Origin: Terrihabitans soli
GTDB lineage: Bacteria; Pseudomonadota; Alphaproteobacteria; Rhizobiales; Methylopilaceae
Assembly: GCF_014191545.1 (NCBI RefSeq)
Contig: NZ_AP023361.1
Location: 1,702,501 to 1,766,500 of the forward strand
Reading direction: 5' to 3'
DNA length: 64,000 nucleotides
The notes below the pieces were generated by a model. The model did not search any database. It was not told the DNA's origin and worked only from the letters and a program-made list of their open reading frames with translations. Both the position numbers and the translations under genes were made by a program. Below are positions 9,618 to 19,108 of the stretch, in pieces. How positions within the stretch are numbered: position 1 is the first letter of the stretch; each line of letters opens with the position of its first letter.

Positions 9618-10097
9618 TCAATTGGTGGCCGGAGACTCCGCTAAATCACGGCGCTTGTAAACAAAATCCGCTCTGGCCTCAAAGGCATCGGCGAACTTCA
9701 GGAAGGCCCGTTCGAACACGGTTCCGACGACAAGGCCGAGCGTGCGGCTCTTCATCTGCCAGGCGATGAAAAAATCGACGTCCGAGGACGTCTCATCCAC
9801 GGGGATGAATTTCCAGCGGTTCACCAGCGAGGCGAACGGGCCGGTGATATATTCGACGTCGATGGTCAGCGCTTCGGGATCGAGCGTGACGCGGCTCGTG
9901 AACGTGTCGCGGAACATGGAATAGGCGACGGTCATATCGGCAAGGATGACGGTCTTGCCGTCGCGCTCCTCGCGCTTTTTGACCTTGAGCGCCTCGCAGA
10001 GCGGCACGAAGCGCGGATAGTGCTCGACATGGGCGACGAGATCGAACATGTCGCTGGCGGAGTGCTGCACCCGCTTGACGGCGTGATGTTCGCCCAT
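9618..10097 (-). CDS. RatA/COQ10-like START-fold protein (ubiquinone-binding type)
   Basis: 159 residues of the polyketide cyclase/START superfamily, closest in pattern to bacterial RatA and mitochondrial COQ10. The latter binds ubiquinone and is needed for its function in respiration. Seen: MFDLVAHVEHYPRFVPLCEAL at the N terminus, MTVAYSMFRDTFTSRVTLDP in the middle, FASLVNRWKFIP, and a C-terminal helix VFERAFLKFADAFEARADFVY. It lies five bases after lipA on the same strand, a pairing common in alphaproteobacteria that links it to respiratory metabolism rather than to a toxin role. Annotation as a RatA toxin is possible by family name, but no antitoxin-like partner is seen. Confidence 0.88.
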   Translation of the reverse strand: MGEHHAVKRVQHSASDMFDLVAHVEHYPRFVPLCEALKVKKREERDGKTVILADMTVAYSMFRDTFTSRVTLDPEALTIDVEYITGPFASLVNRWKFIPVDETSSDVDFFIAWQMKSRTLGLVVGTVFERAFLKFADAFEARADFVYKRRDLAESPATN

Positions 10098-10102
10098 CGT
10101 AT

Positions 10103-11068
10103 TTACTCGGCGGCGGTCTTGGCCGCCCGCGCCGCGCGGAGCTTTTCGAAATCCTCGCCCGCATGATGCGAAGAGCGCGTCAGCGGGCTCGCCGAGACCT
10201 TCAGGAAGCCCTTGGAGTAGGCAACGGTCTCATAGCCCGAGAACTCATCGGGCGTGACGAAGCGCACGATCGCATGATGTTTGCGCGTCGGCTGCAGATA
10301 CTGGCCGATGGTAAGGAAATCGACATCGGCCGAGCGCAGATCGTCCATCAGCTGCAGAATCTCGTTCCGCTCTTCGCCGAGCCCGACCATGATGCCGGAT
10401 TTGGTGAAGATCTGCGGATCGAGCTCCTTGACGCGCTGCAGGAGGCGCACCGAATGGAAGTAGCGCGCACCGGGCCGCACCGTCACATAGAGCGAGGGCA
10501 CGGTTTCGAGATTGTGGTTGAAGACATCGGGACGCGCCGCAACGACTTTTTCCAGAGCGCCGTCCTTGCGCAGGAAGTCGGGTGTCAGAACCTCGATCGT
10601 CGTGCCGGGGCTTGCGGCGCGGATGGCATGAATGACATCGGCGAAATGCTGGGCACCACCGTCATCGAGATCGTCGCGGTCGACCGAGGTGATGACGACA
10701 TGGTTGAGGCCGAGCTTGGCGACAGCCTCCGCCACGCGGCGCGGCTCATCCGCATCGACGCCGGCGGCGGGCTTTCCGGTGCGGACATTGCAGAACGAAC
10801 AGGCGCGCGTGCAGGTGTCGCCGAGGATCATGAAGGTCGCGTGCTTCTTCGACCAGCACTCGCCGATATTGGGGCAGCCGGCCTCCTCGCACACCGTCAC
10901 GAGCTTGTTGGTGCGGACTATCTCCTGTGTCTCGCGATAGACCGGCGAGCCGGGCGCGCGGACGCGGATCCAGTCGGGCTTTTTCAGCACCTCGGTATCG
11001 GGCCGGTGCGCCTTTTCGGGATGGCGCGGCCCGCGAGGATTGTTGATCAGGTCGAGAACGACGGTCAT
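10103..11068 (-). CDS. lipA: Lipoyl synthase LipA
   Basis: Radical SAM enzyme that inserts two sulfurs into protein-bound octanoyl groups to make lipoyl cofactors, used here by the pyruvate dehydrogenase E2 and E1 beta encoded at 15284-18037. 321 residues, typical. Both 4Fe-4S sites are visible: the auxiliary cluster cysteines C60, C65 and C71 ([12 protein letters not shown]) and the radical SAM triad C86, C90 and C93 (CTRACSFC). The C-terminal RSSHHA corresponds to the conserved R-S-S-Y/H motif that supplies the serine ligand of the auxiliary cluster. Followed after five bases by the RatA/COQ10-like gene. Confidence 0.97.
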   Translation of the reverse strand: MTVVLDLINNPRGPRHPEKAHRPDTEVLKKPDWIRVRAPGSPVYRETQEIVRTNKLVTVCEEAGCPNIGECWSKKHATFMILGDTCTRACSFCNVRTGKPAAGVDADEPRRVAEAVAKLGLNHVVITSVDRDDLDDGGAQHFADVIHAIRAASPGTTIEVLTPDFLRKDGALEKVVAARPDVFNHNLETVPSLYVTVRPGARYFHSVRLLQRVKELDPQIFTKSGIMVGLGEERNEILQLMDDLRSADVDFLTIGQYLQPTRKHHAIVRFVTPDEFSGYETVAYSKGFLKVSASPLTRSSHHAGEDFEKLRAARAAKTAAE

Positions 11069-11287
11069 CGGGCCTTGAACGCGGGGACGCGGTGGAGCGA
11101 CACACTAGTATAGGATGCTTGCCGGTCCATAAACAGGCGCTGGGCGCATGGCTGGCCGTACGAGGTTAAACCTCTGATCGGCCTCTATAAGCCGGTCCCT
11201 GCCTCGCCGATTGAATGTGGCCGTGGGCAATGTCTATAGTTGTACACCGTCCCGCCTGCACTTCCGACCCAAAACTCCGAGTCGCCC

Positions 11288-12415
11288 ATGCACGAGCCGC
11301 TACCCGCTTTGGCCGCCGTCCCCCCTTTGGGGACTCCCATGATCTTTTCGGGCCCTAAAGGGATCTTCGTCCGGCTCTGCATAAGAGGCGGCCTGCTTGA
11401 GCTGGTCACGCTCGGCTTCTACCGGTTCTGGTTGACGACCGATATCCGGCGCCATTTATGGGCCCATACCTCTGTCGGCGGCGATCCGGCGGAATATACC
11501 GGCCGCGCCCGCGAGCTTCTGATCGGCTTTCTGATCGCGATGGCGGTCCTTGTGCCGATTTATGCCGGGTTCTTCGTGCTGACACTGGAAGCCGAACGCA
11601 TCCAGGCGTTCGCCAGCGTGCCGCTTGGCCTTCTGTTCTACGTCCTCATCCAATACGCCATCTACCGCGCGCGCCGTTACCGCGTGACGCGCACGGTCTG
11701 GCGCGGCCTGCGCTTTTCGATGGGCGGATCGGGTTGGGGCTATGCCTGGCGTGCGGTGCTCTGGACGCTGTTCGCCGCGCTGACTCTCGGCATCGCCTGG
11801 CCGTGGCGCACAGCCGCGCTTGAACGCTACATGATGCAGCATACGGCCTATGGCTCGTTGCAGGGCGAGTTTCACGGCAAGGGCTGGGACCTCTTCAAAC
11901 AAGTCTGGTATCTGCCGCTCGTGTTTCCGATCGCGCTTATCCTCGTGATCGGCCTGCCGGTGATCGTCGCCTGGTTCCGCGCCATTGAATACCGCTGGTG
12001 GATTTCAAATCTGAAGCTCGGCGATGTCAGCTTCGAATGCGATATCGACAATGGCGATCTCATCCTGCCCTACATCATGGTGTGGGTGTGGTCGGCCGTT
12101 GCCGGCGCGGTTTTCTTTGCCGTTGTGGTCGGCGGCTCCTTCGGGATTGCCTATGCCGGCTTCTCCGAAGAAGAGATTGCGATATTGATGCAGCATCCGG
12201 CGGCCATCGCCGGCTTCGCCGGTCTTTACCTTCTGCTCGCCATCGCGACCGGCGTTGCCATGCGCGTTTATCTGATGCGCGATTTCTGGGCGAAGATCGT
12301 CAGCATGACCGAGGTCTACAATCTTTCGGCCGCCGACAATGTCGAAGGTCAAGGCGAACTCGCCAGCGCCATCGGCGAAGGCTTTGCCGACGGTCTCGAT
12401 ATCGGCGGCTTCTGA
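11288..12415 (+). CDS. DUF898 (YjgN-like) polytopic membrane protein
   Basis: About 375 residues with six or more hydrophobic helices. The repeated DUF898 pattern is visible twice: a short FSGPKGIFVRLCIRGGLLELVTLGFYRFW segment, then YAWRAVLWTLFAALTLGIAWPWRTAALERYM and a YGSLQGEFHGKGWDLFKQVW element. Function of the family is unknown. The exact start is uncertain: ATG 11288 was chosen, but ATG 11339, with GGGGAC just upstream, would also keep the whole domain. The stop is five bases before the M48 protease gene, so the two are very probably one transcription unit. Divergent from lipA over about 220 bases of non-coding DNA. Confidence 0.82.
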   Translation: MHEPLPALAAVPPLGTPMIFSGPKGIFVRLCIRGGLLELVTLGFYRFWLTTDIRRHLWAHTSVGGDPAEYTGRARELLIGFLIAMAVLVPIYAGFFVLTLEAERIQAFASVPLGLLFYVLIQYAIYRARRYRVTRTVWRGLRFSMGGSGWGYAWRAVLWTLFAALTLGIAWPWRTAALERYMMQHTAYGSLQGEFHGKGWDLFKQVWYLPLVFPIALILVIGLPVIVAWFRAIEYRWWISNLKLGDVSFECDIDNGDLILPYIMVWVWSAVAGAVFFAVVVGGSFGIAYAGFSEEEIAILMQHPAAIAGFAGLYLLLAIATGVAMRVYLMRDFWAKIVSMTEVYNLSAADNVEGQGELASAIGEGFADGLDIGGF

Positions 12416-12419
12416 CGCA

Positions 12420-13469
12420 ATGTCCGCTGATGCGCCCATGCTTGCGGTGTTCTACGACGGGGCGTCGAACCGCAAGCACAGAGTGGAACTTCAAGCTGGC
12501 GAAAAGCTGGACATCGTCGAAGACGGCGTGGTGCTCGATGCCTGGGTGTTCCAGGATATCCGCCGGGTCGACGGCGACATGGCGCTGCGTCTCACTTCGA
12601 TTTCAGCACCCCCGCTGGCGCGCATCGATATCGACGACGCAGCGACGGCCGAGCGGCTGAACGCTCTCTTGCCGAAGACTGAGCATCTGCAGGAAAAGCG
12701 GCAGACCGTACGCATTATCGGTTGGTCGCTCGCAGCCATCGCCTCGATTATTTTGATGATCCTTTATGGCATCCCGTTCGTCGCCGAGCGCCTGACGCCG
12801 CTCGTGCCGCGCGATCTCGAAACGCGGCTCGGCGAGGCCGTGGACAGCCAGTTTCTCAGCCTCACCGGCGCCAAGACCTGCTCCGGCATCCAGGGCCGCC
12901 GGGCGTTTGCAAAACTGATGCAGAAGATCAATGGCGGGCACCCGGTCGAAGCCGAAGTGCTCTCGCTCGACATGGTCAATGCCGTCACTCTGCCCGGCGA
13001 CAAGGTCTATCTGTTCAAAGGCATGCTTGAGAAGGCCGAGAGCGTCGACGAGATCGCCGGCGTCATGGCGCATGAAGTGGGTCATGCGCGGCACCGGCAC
13101 GGGTTGGAAACACTCATCCAGACCGGCGGCACATCCTATCTGCTCGGCCTTCTGTTCGGCGACATCACCGGCTCGACGGCGGTCATCTTCGCCGCGCAGT
13201 CTCTTCTCGACGCATCGCATTCACGCGATGCCGAAACCGAAGCCGACGATTTCGCTGTCGAAGCGATGACCAAACTCGGCCGCTCACCCGTGCCGCTGGG
13301 TGAATTCCTGAAAAGGCTGACCGGTGATCAGACGGCGACGATCCTCGACAGCCATCCGGTGAGTTCGGAGCGGCTCGCGCGGATACGGCAGTCTGACGTC
13401 AAGACGACCGGACCCGCGCTTCTGACCGATGCGGAATGGGACGCGCTCAAGGATATCTGCAAGAGCTAA
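12420..13469 (+). CDS. M48-family membrane metallopeptidase
   Basis: 349 residues. Order of parts: a small N-terminal beta-rich region (about 1-90; FYDGASNRKHRVEL), one membrane helix near 100-120 (IIGWSLAAIASIILMILYG), then an M48 peptidase domain with the zinc motif HEVGH at 218-222 and the downstream glutamate ligand in ETEADDFAVE. The cysteine-containing ECSGIQGRRAF-like stretch before the catalytic domain reads KTCSGIQGRRAF. The N-terminal region resembles one found on other membrane M48 peptidases paired with DUF898 proteins. The ATG at 12420 follows the DUF898 stop by four bases; a longer in-frame start (12339) would lie inside DUF898. Substrate unknown; envelope protein quality control is a reasonable inference. 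Confidence 0.88.
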   Translation: MSADAPMLAVFYDGASNRKHRVELQAGEKLDIVEDGVVLDAWVFQDIRRVDGDMALRLTSISAPPLARIDIDDAATAERLNALLPKTEHLQEKRQTVRIIGWSLAAIASIILMILYGIPFVAERLTPLVPRDLETRLGEAVDSQFLSLTGAKTCSGIQGRRAFAKLMQKINGGHPVEAEVLSLDMVNAVTLPGDKVYLFKGMLEKAESVDEIAGVMAHEVGHARHRHGLETLIQTGGTSYLLGLLFGDITGSTAVIFAAQSLLDASHSRDAETEADDFAVEAMTKLGRSPVPLGEFLKRLTGDQTATILDSHPVSSERLARIRQSDVKTTGPALLTDAEWDALKDICKS

Positions 13470-13480
13470 GTCCCGAGGGC

Positions 13481-13738
13481 TCAGGCCGACGGACGGCCTC
13501 GGAAGATGCCCAGAAGGAAAAGCAGCACGATCGCGCCGACCGACGAGACGAGAAGGCTCGCCCACCAGCCGTGGAACGCGATGCCGAGGACGCCGGCGAG
13601 CCAGCCGCCGAGCAGCGCGCCGACAAGGCCGACGATGAGATTGGTGATCAGGCCGTGACTGCGGCTCATCACCTTCTCGGCGATGAAGCCCGCAAGAATG
13701 CCGATCACGATTGTTGCAAACCAACCAACGCCTTCCAT
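13481..13738 (-). CDS. GlsB/YeaQ/YmgE-family small membrane protein
   Basis: 85 residues, three hydrophobic helices with glycine-rich packing (ATIVIGILAGFIAEKVM, LIVGLVGALLGGWLAG, SVGAIVLLFLLGIF). Matches the transglycosylase-associated / GlsB-YeaQ stress-response membrane protein family in length and glycine pattern. It is monocistronic, convergent with the M48 gene 11 bases away, and upstream of nothing on its strand until lpdA, about 106 bases away. Exact function is unknown for the family, which is usually linked to envelope or general stress. Confidence 0.88.
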   Translation of the reverse strand: MEGVGWFATIVIGILAGFIAEKVMSRSHGLITNLIVGLVGALLGGWLAGVLGIAFHGWWASLLVSSVGAIVLLFLLGIFRGRPSA

Positions 13739-13844
13739 TTACGCCTCCTCTTAGGGGGAACCCCAATGTCGGCAGGACAACGCCGCAATCAAGGTCATGG
13801 ATGCATCGGGGAGCGAAAAATTCTTCGCAACCCGGCGTAGCTGC

Positions 13845-15284
13845 TCACATATTCAGGACGCGGCCATAGGCGTCGAGCACGCTTTCCTTCATCGTTTCCG
13901 AGAGGGTCGGATGCGGGAAGATCGTGTGGATCAGCTCTTCTTCCGTCGTCTCCAGATTCATTGCAATGACGAAGCCCTGGATAAGCTCAGTGACTTCCGC
14001 GCCCGACAGATGCGCGCCCAAAAGCTCGCCCGTCTTGGCATCGAAGATTGTCTTGCAGATGCCGTCCGCTTCGCCGAGCGCAATGGCCTTGCCGTTGCCG
14101 ATGAACGGGAAGCGGCCGATTTTGACCTGACGCCCCTGCTCTTTCGCCTTCGCTTCGGTCAGGCCGACGCTGGCGATCTGCGGGTGGCAATAGGTGCAGC
14201 CCGGGATCTTGGCCTTGTCGAGCGCATGGACTTTGAGGCCCTTGATCATCTCGACACAGGTGACGCCCTCATGCTCGGCCTTGTGCGCGAGCATCGGAGG
14301 ACCCGCGACATCGCCGATGGCGTACACGCCTTTGACGTTGGTGCGGCCGTAACCGTCGGTGACGATGATGCCACGATCGGTTTTGACGCCGACTGCTTCA
14401 AGGCCGATATTTTCGATATTGCCGACGACGCCGACAGCCGAGATAACCTTCTCGGCGGTGATCGTTTCCGTCTTGCCGCCGACCTCGATGGTCGCGGTCA
14501 CGGCATCGGCTTTCTTATCGAGCTTCGTGACCTTGGCCCCGGTCAGAATCTTGATGCCCTGCTTCTCGAACTGCTTGCGGGCAAAGGCGGCGATATCCGC
14601 ATCTTCAACCGGCAGGATCTGCGGCAGGACTTCGACGATCGTCACCTCGGAACCGAGCGAGCGGTAGAAGCTTGCGAACTCGACGCCGATGGCGCCGGAG
14701 CCGACAACGAGCAGCGATTTCGGAAACTTGTCCGGGTTCATCGCTTCGAAATAGGTCCAGACCTTTTTCTTGTCGGGCTCAAGACCCGGCAGGACGCGCG
14801 GACGTGCGCCGGTCGCAACGATGATGTGCGCAGCTTTGTAGGTACCCGCGCCAAGCGCGCCTTTCGGCGCCTCAATCGCCGGGCCGAGCACGCCTTTGGT
14901 CGGCGCGGTGACCGCGATCTCACCGGCTTTCTTCAGCTTGGCGTCGCCCCAGATGGTCGCGATCTTGTTCTTCTTGAACAGGAACTGCACGCCGGTATTC
15001 ATCTGCCCCGCAATGCCGCGCGAGCGCTTGATGATGGCGGCGATATCGAACCCGAACTTTTCGACCGTGAGGCCGTAATCCTTGGCGTGACCGAAGTAAG
15101 AGAAGATCTCCGCCGAGCGCAGCAGCGCTTTCGTCGGGATGCAGCCCCAGTTCGAGCAGATGCCGCCGAGATGCTCGCGCTCCACAACGGCCGTCCTGAA
15201 GCCGAGCTGCGCGGCGCGGATTGCGGCGACATAGCCGCCCGGCCCGCCGCCGATAATGATGATGTCGAACTCGTTCTCGGCCAT
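13845..15284 (-). CDS. lpdA: Dihydrolipoyl dehydrogenase (E3)
   Basis: FAD enzyme that reoxidises dihydrolipoyl groups of E2 with NAD. 479 residues. Motifs: FAD site IIGGGPGGYVAAIRAAQLG, redox disulfide in GGICSNWGCIPTKALL, NAD site VVGSGAIGVEFASFYRSLGSEV, second FAD motif VKGVYAIGDVAGPPMLAHKAEHEG, and the C-terminal dimer-interface HPHPTLSE with the active-site His. Last gene of the pdhA-pdhB-pdhC-lpdA operon; its ATG overlaps the pdhC stop by one base (TGATG-like junction at 15284), so it is probably dedicated to pyruvate dehydrogenase. No lipoyl domain is fused to it. Confidence 0.97.
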   Translation of the reverse strand: MAENEFDIIIIGGGPGGYVAAIRAAQLGFRTAVVEREHLGGICSNWGCIPTKALLRSAEIFSYFGHAKDYGLTVEKFGFDIAAIIKRSRGIAGQMNTGVQFLFKKNKIATIWGDAKLKKAGEIAVTAPTKGVLGPAIEAPKGALGAGTYKAAHIIVATGARPRVLPGLEPDKKKVWTYFEAMNPDKFPKSLLVVGSGAIGVEFASFYRSLGSEVTIVEVLPQILPVEDADIAAFARKQFEKQGIKILTGAKVTKLDKKADAVTATIEVGGKTETITAEKVISAVGVVGNIENIGLEAVGVKTDRGIIVTDGYGRTNVKGVYAIGDVAGPPMLAHKAEHEGVTCVEMIKGLKVHALDKAKIPGCTYCHPQIASVGLTEAKAKEQGRQVKIGRFPFIGNGKAIALGEADGICKTIFDAKTGELLGAHLSGAEVTELIQGFVIAMNLETTEEELIHTIFPHPTLSETMKESVLDAYGRVLNM

Positions 15285-16606
15285 TAGATCACCAGCCCGA
15301 CGGGCTTTTCGATGTAACCTTTGAGCGTCTGCATGATCTCGGCGGCGTCCGCACCGTCGAGCACGCGGTGATCGCAGGACAAGGTCGCCGTCATGATCGT
15401 GCGAATCTCGATCTTGTCGTCGATGACGACCGCGCGCTTTTCGCTCGCGGCGACCGCAAGGATCGTCGAGTGCGGCGGGTTCACAATCGCGGTGAAGTTC
15501 GTGACGCCATACATGCCGAGATTGGAGATCGCTGTTGTGCCGCCCTGATATTCATGCGGCTTCAGCTTCTTTTCGCGGGCGCGCTTGGCGAGCGAGGAGC
15601 TTTCCTTCGACAGCTCCTGCAACGACTTGTCCTGCGCATTGCGAAGAATGGGCGTAATCAGACCGCCGCCGGGGATCGCAACCGCAATGCCGATATCGAC
15701 ATTGTGGTGGCGCAGCATGCCGGTTTCCGTCCACGACGCATTGCCCTGCGGATGCTTTTTCAGCGTCAGCGCGAAGGCCTTCACGACAAGATCGTTGACC
15801 GAAACGCGCCACACCGGCTTGCCGTCTTCCTTCGGCGCGAAAGAATTCATCTCCTCGCGCATGCGCAGCAGAGGGCCGACATCCATATCGACCGCGAGGA
15901 AGAAGTGCGGCACGACGATCATCGACTGCTGCATGCGCGTTGCGATCACGCGGCGCATGCCGTCATGCGGAACGACATCGTAGGAGCCGGGCTCGAACAG
16001 CGCCCGGATCTGATCGTCCGGCATCAGCGGCAGACCGCCAGCGCCTGCAGGCGCCTGACGCGCGGCGCCGGGCTGCGCCGTCTCGACATCCTTTTTGACG
16101 ATGCGGCCATGCGGGCCGGAACCGGAGATCGCTCCGAGATCAACGCCACGATCTTTGGCGATGCGGCGCGCCAGCGGCGATGCAAAGACGCGGGCAGCGC
16201 CGTTTGCCTTCGGTGCGGGAGCCGGAGCTGCGGCAGGAGCGGTCGCCGCCGCCGGAGCGGGTTTTGGCGCTTCAGCCGCTTTCAGAACTTCCGCCTTCGG
16301 AGCTTCGGCTTTGGCTTCAGTTTTCGGCGCGGCGGCGGGCGCGCTCGCCGCGCTCGCATCTTCGCCCTCTTCGAGCAGCACGGCGATCGGGCGGTTCACC
16401 GCCACATCGTTCGTGCCTTCCGGAACAAGGATTTTGCCGAGCGTGCCTTCATCGACCGCTTCGACTTCCATCGTCGCTTTGTCGGTTTCGATTTCGGCGA
16501 TGACATCGCCGGATTTGACCTTGTCGCCCTCTTTCTTGAGCCATTTGACCAGGTTGCCCTGCTCCATGGTCGGCGACAGTGCGGGCATCAGAATGTTGAT
16601 CGGCAT
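15284..16606 (-). CDS. pdhC: Pyruvate dehydrogenase E2, dihydrolipoyl acetyltransferase
   Basis: Core component that transfers the acetyl group from lipoyl to CoA. 440 residues: N-terminal lipoyl domain (1-80, lipoyl Lys43 in [10 protein letters not shown]), a long Ala/Pro/Lys linker (about 84-140), a peripheral-subunit-binding domain (FASPLARRIAKDRGVDL...GPHGRIVKKD) and the catalytic domain ending in the DHRVLDGADAAEIMQTLK active-site motif. Only one lipoyl domain is on E2; a second is on the neighbouring E1 beta. It starts seven bases after pdhB ends and overlaps lpdA by one base. Confidence 0.97.
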   Translation of the reverse strand: MPINILMPALSPTMEQGNLVKWLKKEGDKVKSGDVIAEIETDKATMEVEAVDEGTLGKILVPEGTNDVAVNRPIAVLLEEGEDASAASAPAAAPKTEAKAEAPKAEVLKAAEAPKPAPAAATAPAAAPAPAPKANGAARVFASPLARRIAKDRGVDLGAISGSGPHGRIVKKDVETAQPGAARQAPAGAGGLPLMPDDQIRALFEPGSYDVVPHDGMRRVIATRMQQSMIVVPHFFLAVDMDVGPLLRMREEMNSFAPKEDGKPVWRVSVNDLVVKAFALTLKKHPQGNASWTETGMLRHHNVDIGIAVAIPGGGLITPILRNAQDKSLQELSKESSSLAKRAREKKLKPHEYQGGTTAISNLGMYGVTNFTAIVNPPHSTILAVAASEKRAVVIDDKIEIRTIMTATLSCDHRVLDGADAAEIMQTLKGYIEKPVGLVI

Positions 16607-16612
16607 GGCCGT

Positions 16613-18037
16613 TTACCCGCGATAGGAAACGGCTTTCGCCGCTTCGACAACTTCAGCCACGGACGGCAGAGCGAGCTTTTCGAGGTTCGCCGCATAAGGC
16701 ATCGGCACATCCTTGCCGGTGACGCGCAGAACCGGCGCATCGAGATAATCGAAGGCCTTTTCCATCAGCTGCGCGACGATCTCGGAGCCGACGCCCGATT
16801 GCGGCCAGCCTTCTTCGACGGTCACGCAGCGGCCGGTCTTTTTGACTGACTCGATAACCGTCTCGATATCCATCGGACGGATGGTGCGCAGATCGATGAC
16901 TTCCGCCTCAATCCCCTGCCCTGCGAGTTCTTCCGCAGCTTTCAGCGCGTAGGACATGCCGATGGAGAAGGAGACGAGCGTCACATCCGAGCCCGCGCGC
17001 GCAATGCGCGCCTTGCCGATGGGCAGCACGAAATCGTCGAGCTTCGGAACGTCGAAGCTCTGTCCGTACAGGATTTCATTTTCGAGGAAGATGACCGGGT
17101 TCGGATCCCGGATAGCGGCCTTCAGAAGGCCCTTGAAGTCTGCGGCGGTGTAAGGGGCGATGACTTTGAGCCCCGGTACCTGGCTGTACCACGCCGTAAA
17201 ATCCTGGCTGTGCTGGGCCGCTACTCGGGCCGCCGCGCCGTTCGGGCCGCGGAAAGTGATCGGCGCGCCCATCTGGCCGCCCGACATGTACAGCGTTTTG
17301 GCCGCCGAATTGATGATCTGGTCCATCGCCTGCATGGCGAAGTTCCAGGTCATGAATTCGACAATGGGCTTGAGGCCGGCGAGAGCCGCACCGACACCGA
17401 TGCCGGTAAAGCCGTGCTCGGTGATCGGCGTATCGATGACGCGCTTGGCGCCGAATTCTTCGAGCAGGCCCTGAGAAACCTTGTAGGCGCCCTGATATTC
17501 GGCGACTTCCTCGCCCATCAGGAAGATGTCGCCGTCGCGGCGCATCTCTTCGGCCATCGCATCGCGGAGCGCTTCGCGCACCGTCTGGCGCACCATCTCC
17601 GTGCCGGCCGGAACTTCCGGATCGGGCTCGATCTGCGGTTTCGGCGGCGCGGCAACAGCCGACGGCGCCTTGTCAGGCGCGGGACCCTTTTCGGGTGCTG
17701 CCGGCGGCGCCGATTCTTCGGCCTTCTTTTCGGCGGCGGGCTTTTCGGCCTTGGCGCCATTGCTCGGGGCGGCGGACGCAGCGGAGGCGTCTTCGCCCTC
17801 TTCGAGCAGGATCGCGATCGGCGTATTGACGGCAACGTCTTCGGTGCCGTCCTTGATCAGGATCTTGCCGAGCGTGCCTTCATCGACGGCTTCAACTTCC
17901 ATCGTCGCCTTGTCGGTTTCGATTTCGGCCAAAACATCGCCGGACTTCACCTTGTCGCCTTCGGCTTTCAGCCATTTGGCGAGCTTGCCCGACTCCATCG
18001 TCGGCGACAGCGCAGGCATGAGGACTTCGATCGGCAT
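16613..18037 (-). CDS. pdhB: Pyruvate dehydrogenase E1 beta with N-terminal lipoyl domain
   Basis: 474 residues, longer than a plain E1 beta (about 330) because a complete lipoyl domain (1-80, Lys43) and an Ala/Pro linker precede the transketolase-like part, which begins near residue 145 ([17 protein letters not shown]). E1 beta motifs: [45 protein letters not shown], and the C-terminal transketolase domain with [15 protein letters not shown]. The lipoyl domain is almost the same as that of E2 (76 of 89 residues by my count), suggesting duplication inside the operon. This architecture is typical of alphaproteobacteria. Gap of 39 bases to pdhA. Confidence 0.97.
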   Translation of the reverse strand: MPIEVLMPALSPTMESGKLAKWLKAEGDKVKSGDVLAEIETDKATMEVEAVDEGTLGKILIKDGTEDVAVNTPIAILLEEGEDASAASAAPSNGAKAEKPAAEKKAEESAPPAAPEKGPAPDKAPSAVAAPPKPQIEPDPEVPAGTEMVRQTVREALRDAMAEEMRRDGDIFLMGEEVAEYQGAYKVSQGLLEEFGAKRVIDTPITEHGFTGIGVGAALAGLKPIVEFMTWNFAMQAMDQIINSAAKTLYMSGGQMGAPITFRGPNGAAARVAAQHSQDFTAWYSQVPGLKVIAPYTAADFKGLLKAAIRDPNPVIFLENEILYGQSFDVPKLDDFVLPIGKARIARAGSDVTLVSFSIGMSYALKAAEELAGQGIEAEVIDLRTIRPMDIETVIESVKKTGRCVTVEEGWPQSGVGSEIVAQLMEKAFDYLDAPVLRVTGKDVPMPYAANLEKLALPSVAEVVEAAKAVSYRG

Positions 18038-18076
18038 GCGAACAAACTACCTTAGGTCGGCCAATGGGCGGAATTA

Positions 18077-19108
18077 TCAGACGAGAATATCGGTCCAAAG
18101 CTCCGACACATCGGGCTCGGGATCGTTCGTCGCAAAATCGGCGGCGGCGGCCATGATGCCACGCACATCCTTGTCGATCTTGTTCAGATCGTCTTCGCTC
18201 GCCCATTTATTTTCAAGCACGCGCTTGCGGACCTGCTCGATCGGGTCGTGCTCATCCCGCATCTTCTGCACTTCTTCCTTCGACCGGTATTTCGCCGGGT
18301 CGGACATGGAGTGCCCGCGATAGCGGTACGTCTGCATTTCGAGAATGTAGGGGCCCTCGCCCGAACGCGCATGATCGACGGCGCGCTGGCCGGCGGCGCG
18401 CACCGCGCGCACATCCATGCCGTCGACCTGCTCGCCCGGAATGTCGAACGAGCGGCCGCGCTGCGAGAAGTCGGTTGTCGAGGAGGCGCGGGTATAGGAC
18501 GTGCCCATGCCGTAGCGATTGTTCTCAACCACATAGATCACGGGCAGCTTCCAGAGCTTGGCCATATTGAAGCTCTCATAGACCTGGCCCTGATTGGCCG
18601 CGCCGTCGCCGAAATAGGTGACGGCAACATTGCCGTTCTCACGGTACTTGTTGGCGAAGGCGAGCCCGGTGCCGATCGAGACCTGCGCTCCGACAATGCC
18701 GTGGCCGCCATAGAAGTTCTTTTCGCGGCTGAACATGTGCATCGAGCCGCCTTTGCCGCGTGAATAGCCGCCTTTGCGGCCCGTCAGCTCGGCCATGACG
18801 CCGTTGGGGTCCATGCCGGCGGCCAGCATATGGCCGTGGTCACGGTAGGAGGTGACCAGCTGGTCCCCTTCCGTCTGCGCCATCTTCATGCCGATGACGA
18901 CCGCTTCCTGGCCGATATAGAGGTGGCAGAAGCCGCCGATCAGGCCCATGCCGTAAAGCTGGCCGGCCTTCTCCTCGAAACGACGTATGGCGAGCATGTC
19001 GCGGAACGCCGCGAGATCCTCGTCCTTGGTGAAGTCCGGAACAGAATTGGAAAGCGCCGTGCCCGAAGCGGGCTTGGCGGCTTTAGGCTTGGCAGCGGAT
19101 GCGGCCAT
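18077..19108 (-). CDS. pdhA: Pyruvate dehydrogenase E1 alpha
   Basis: Thiamine-diphosphate-binding subunit that decarboxylates pyruvate. 343 residues from the ATG at 19108, which has GGGAGCTC (19115-19122) in front; a longer in-frame start would add about 74 residues with no E1 alpha similarity. N-terminal Ala/Lys-rich leader, then FRDMLAIRRFEEKAGQLYGMGLIGGFCHLYIGQEA, the ThDP motif GDGAANQGQVYESFNMAKLWKLPVIYVVENN, and the phosphorylation-loop equivalent YRYRGHSMSDPAKYRSKEEV. First gene of the four-gene pdh operon, with about 250 non-coding bases upstream that must hold its promoter. Confidence 0.97.
   Translation of the reverse strand: MAASAAKPKAAKPASGTALSNSVPDFTKDEDLAAFRDMLAIRRFEEKAGQLYGMGLIGGFCHLYIGQEAVVIGMKMAQTEGDQLVTSYRDHGHMLAAGMDPNGVMAELTGRKGGYSRGKGGSMHMFSREKNFYGGHGIVGAQVSIGTGLAFANKYRENGNVAVTYFGDGAANQGQVYESFNMAKLWKLPVIYVVENNRYGMGTSYTRASSTTDFSQRGRSFDIPGEQVDGMDVRAVRAAGQRAVDHARSGEGPYILEMQTYRYRGHSMSDPAKYRSKEEVQKMRDEHDPIEQVRKRVLENKWASEDDLNKIDKDVRGIMAAAADFATNDPEPDVSELWTDILV

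Noticed and set aside
9618-10097. RatA as toxin of a toxin-antitoxin system
   Set aside because: No RatB-like partner is adjacent; the lipA linkage and COQ10 similarity favour a ubiquinone-related role.
13813-13828. Weak hairpin after lpdA as terminator
   Set aside because: Only five paired bases at the ends and no T run; not convincing.
13797-16849. Two plus-strand frames of about 495 residues opposite lpdA and pdhC
   Set aside because: Antisense shadows of conserved pyruvate dehydrogenase genes.
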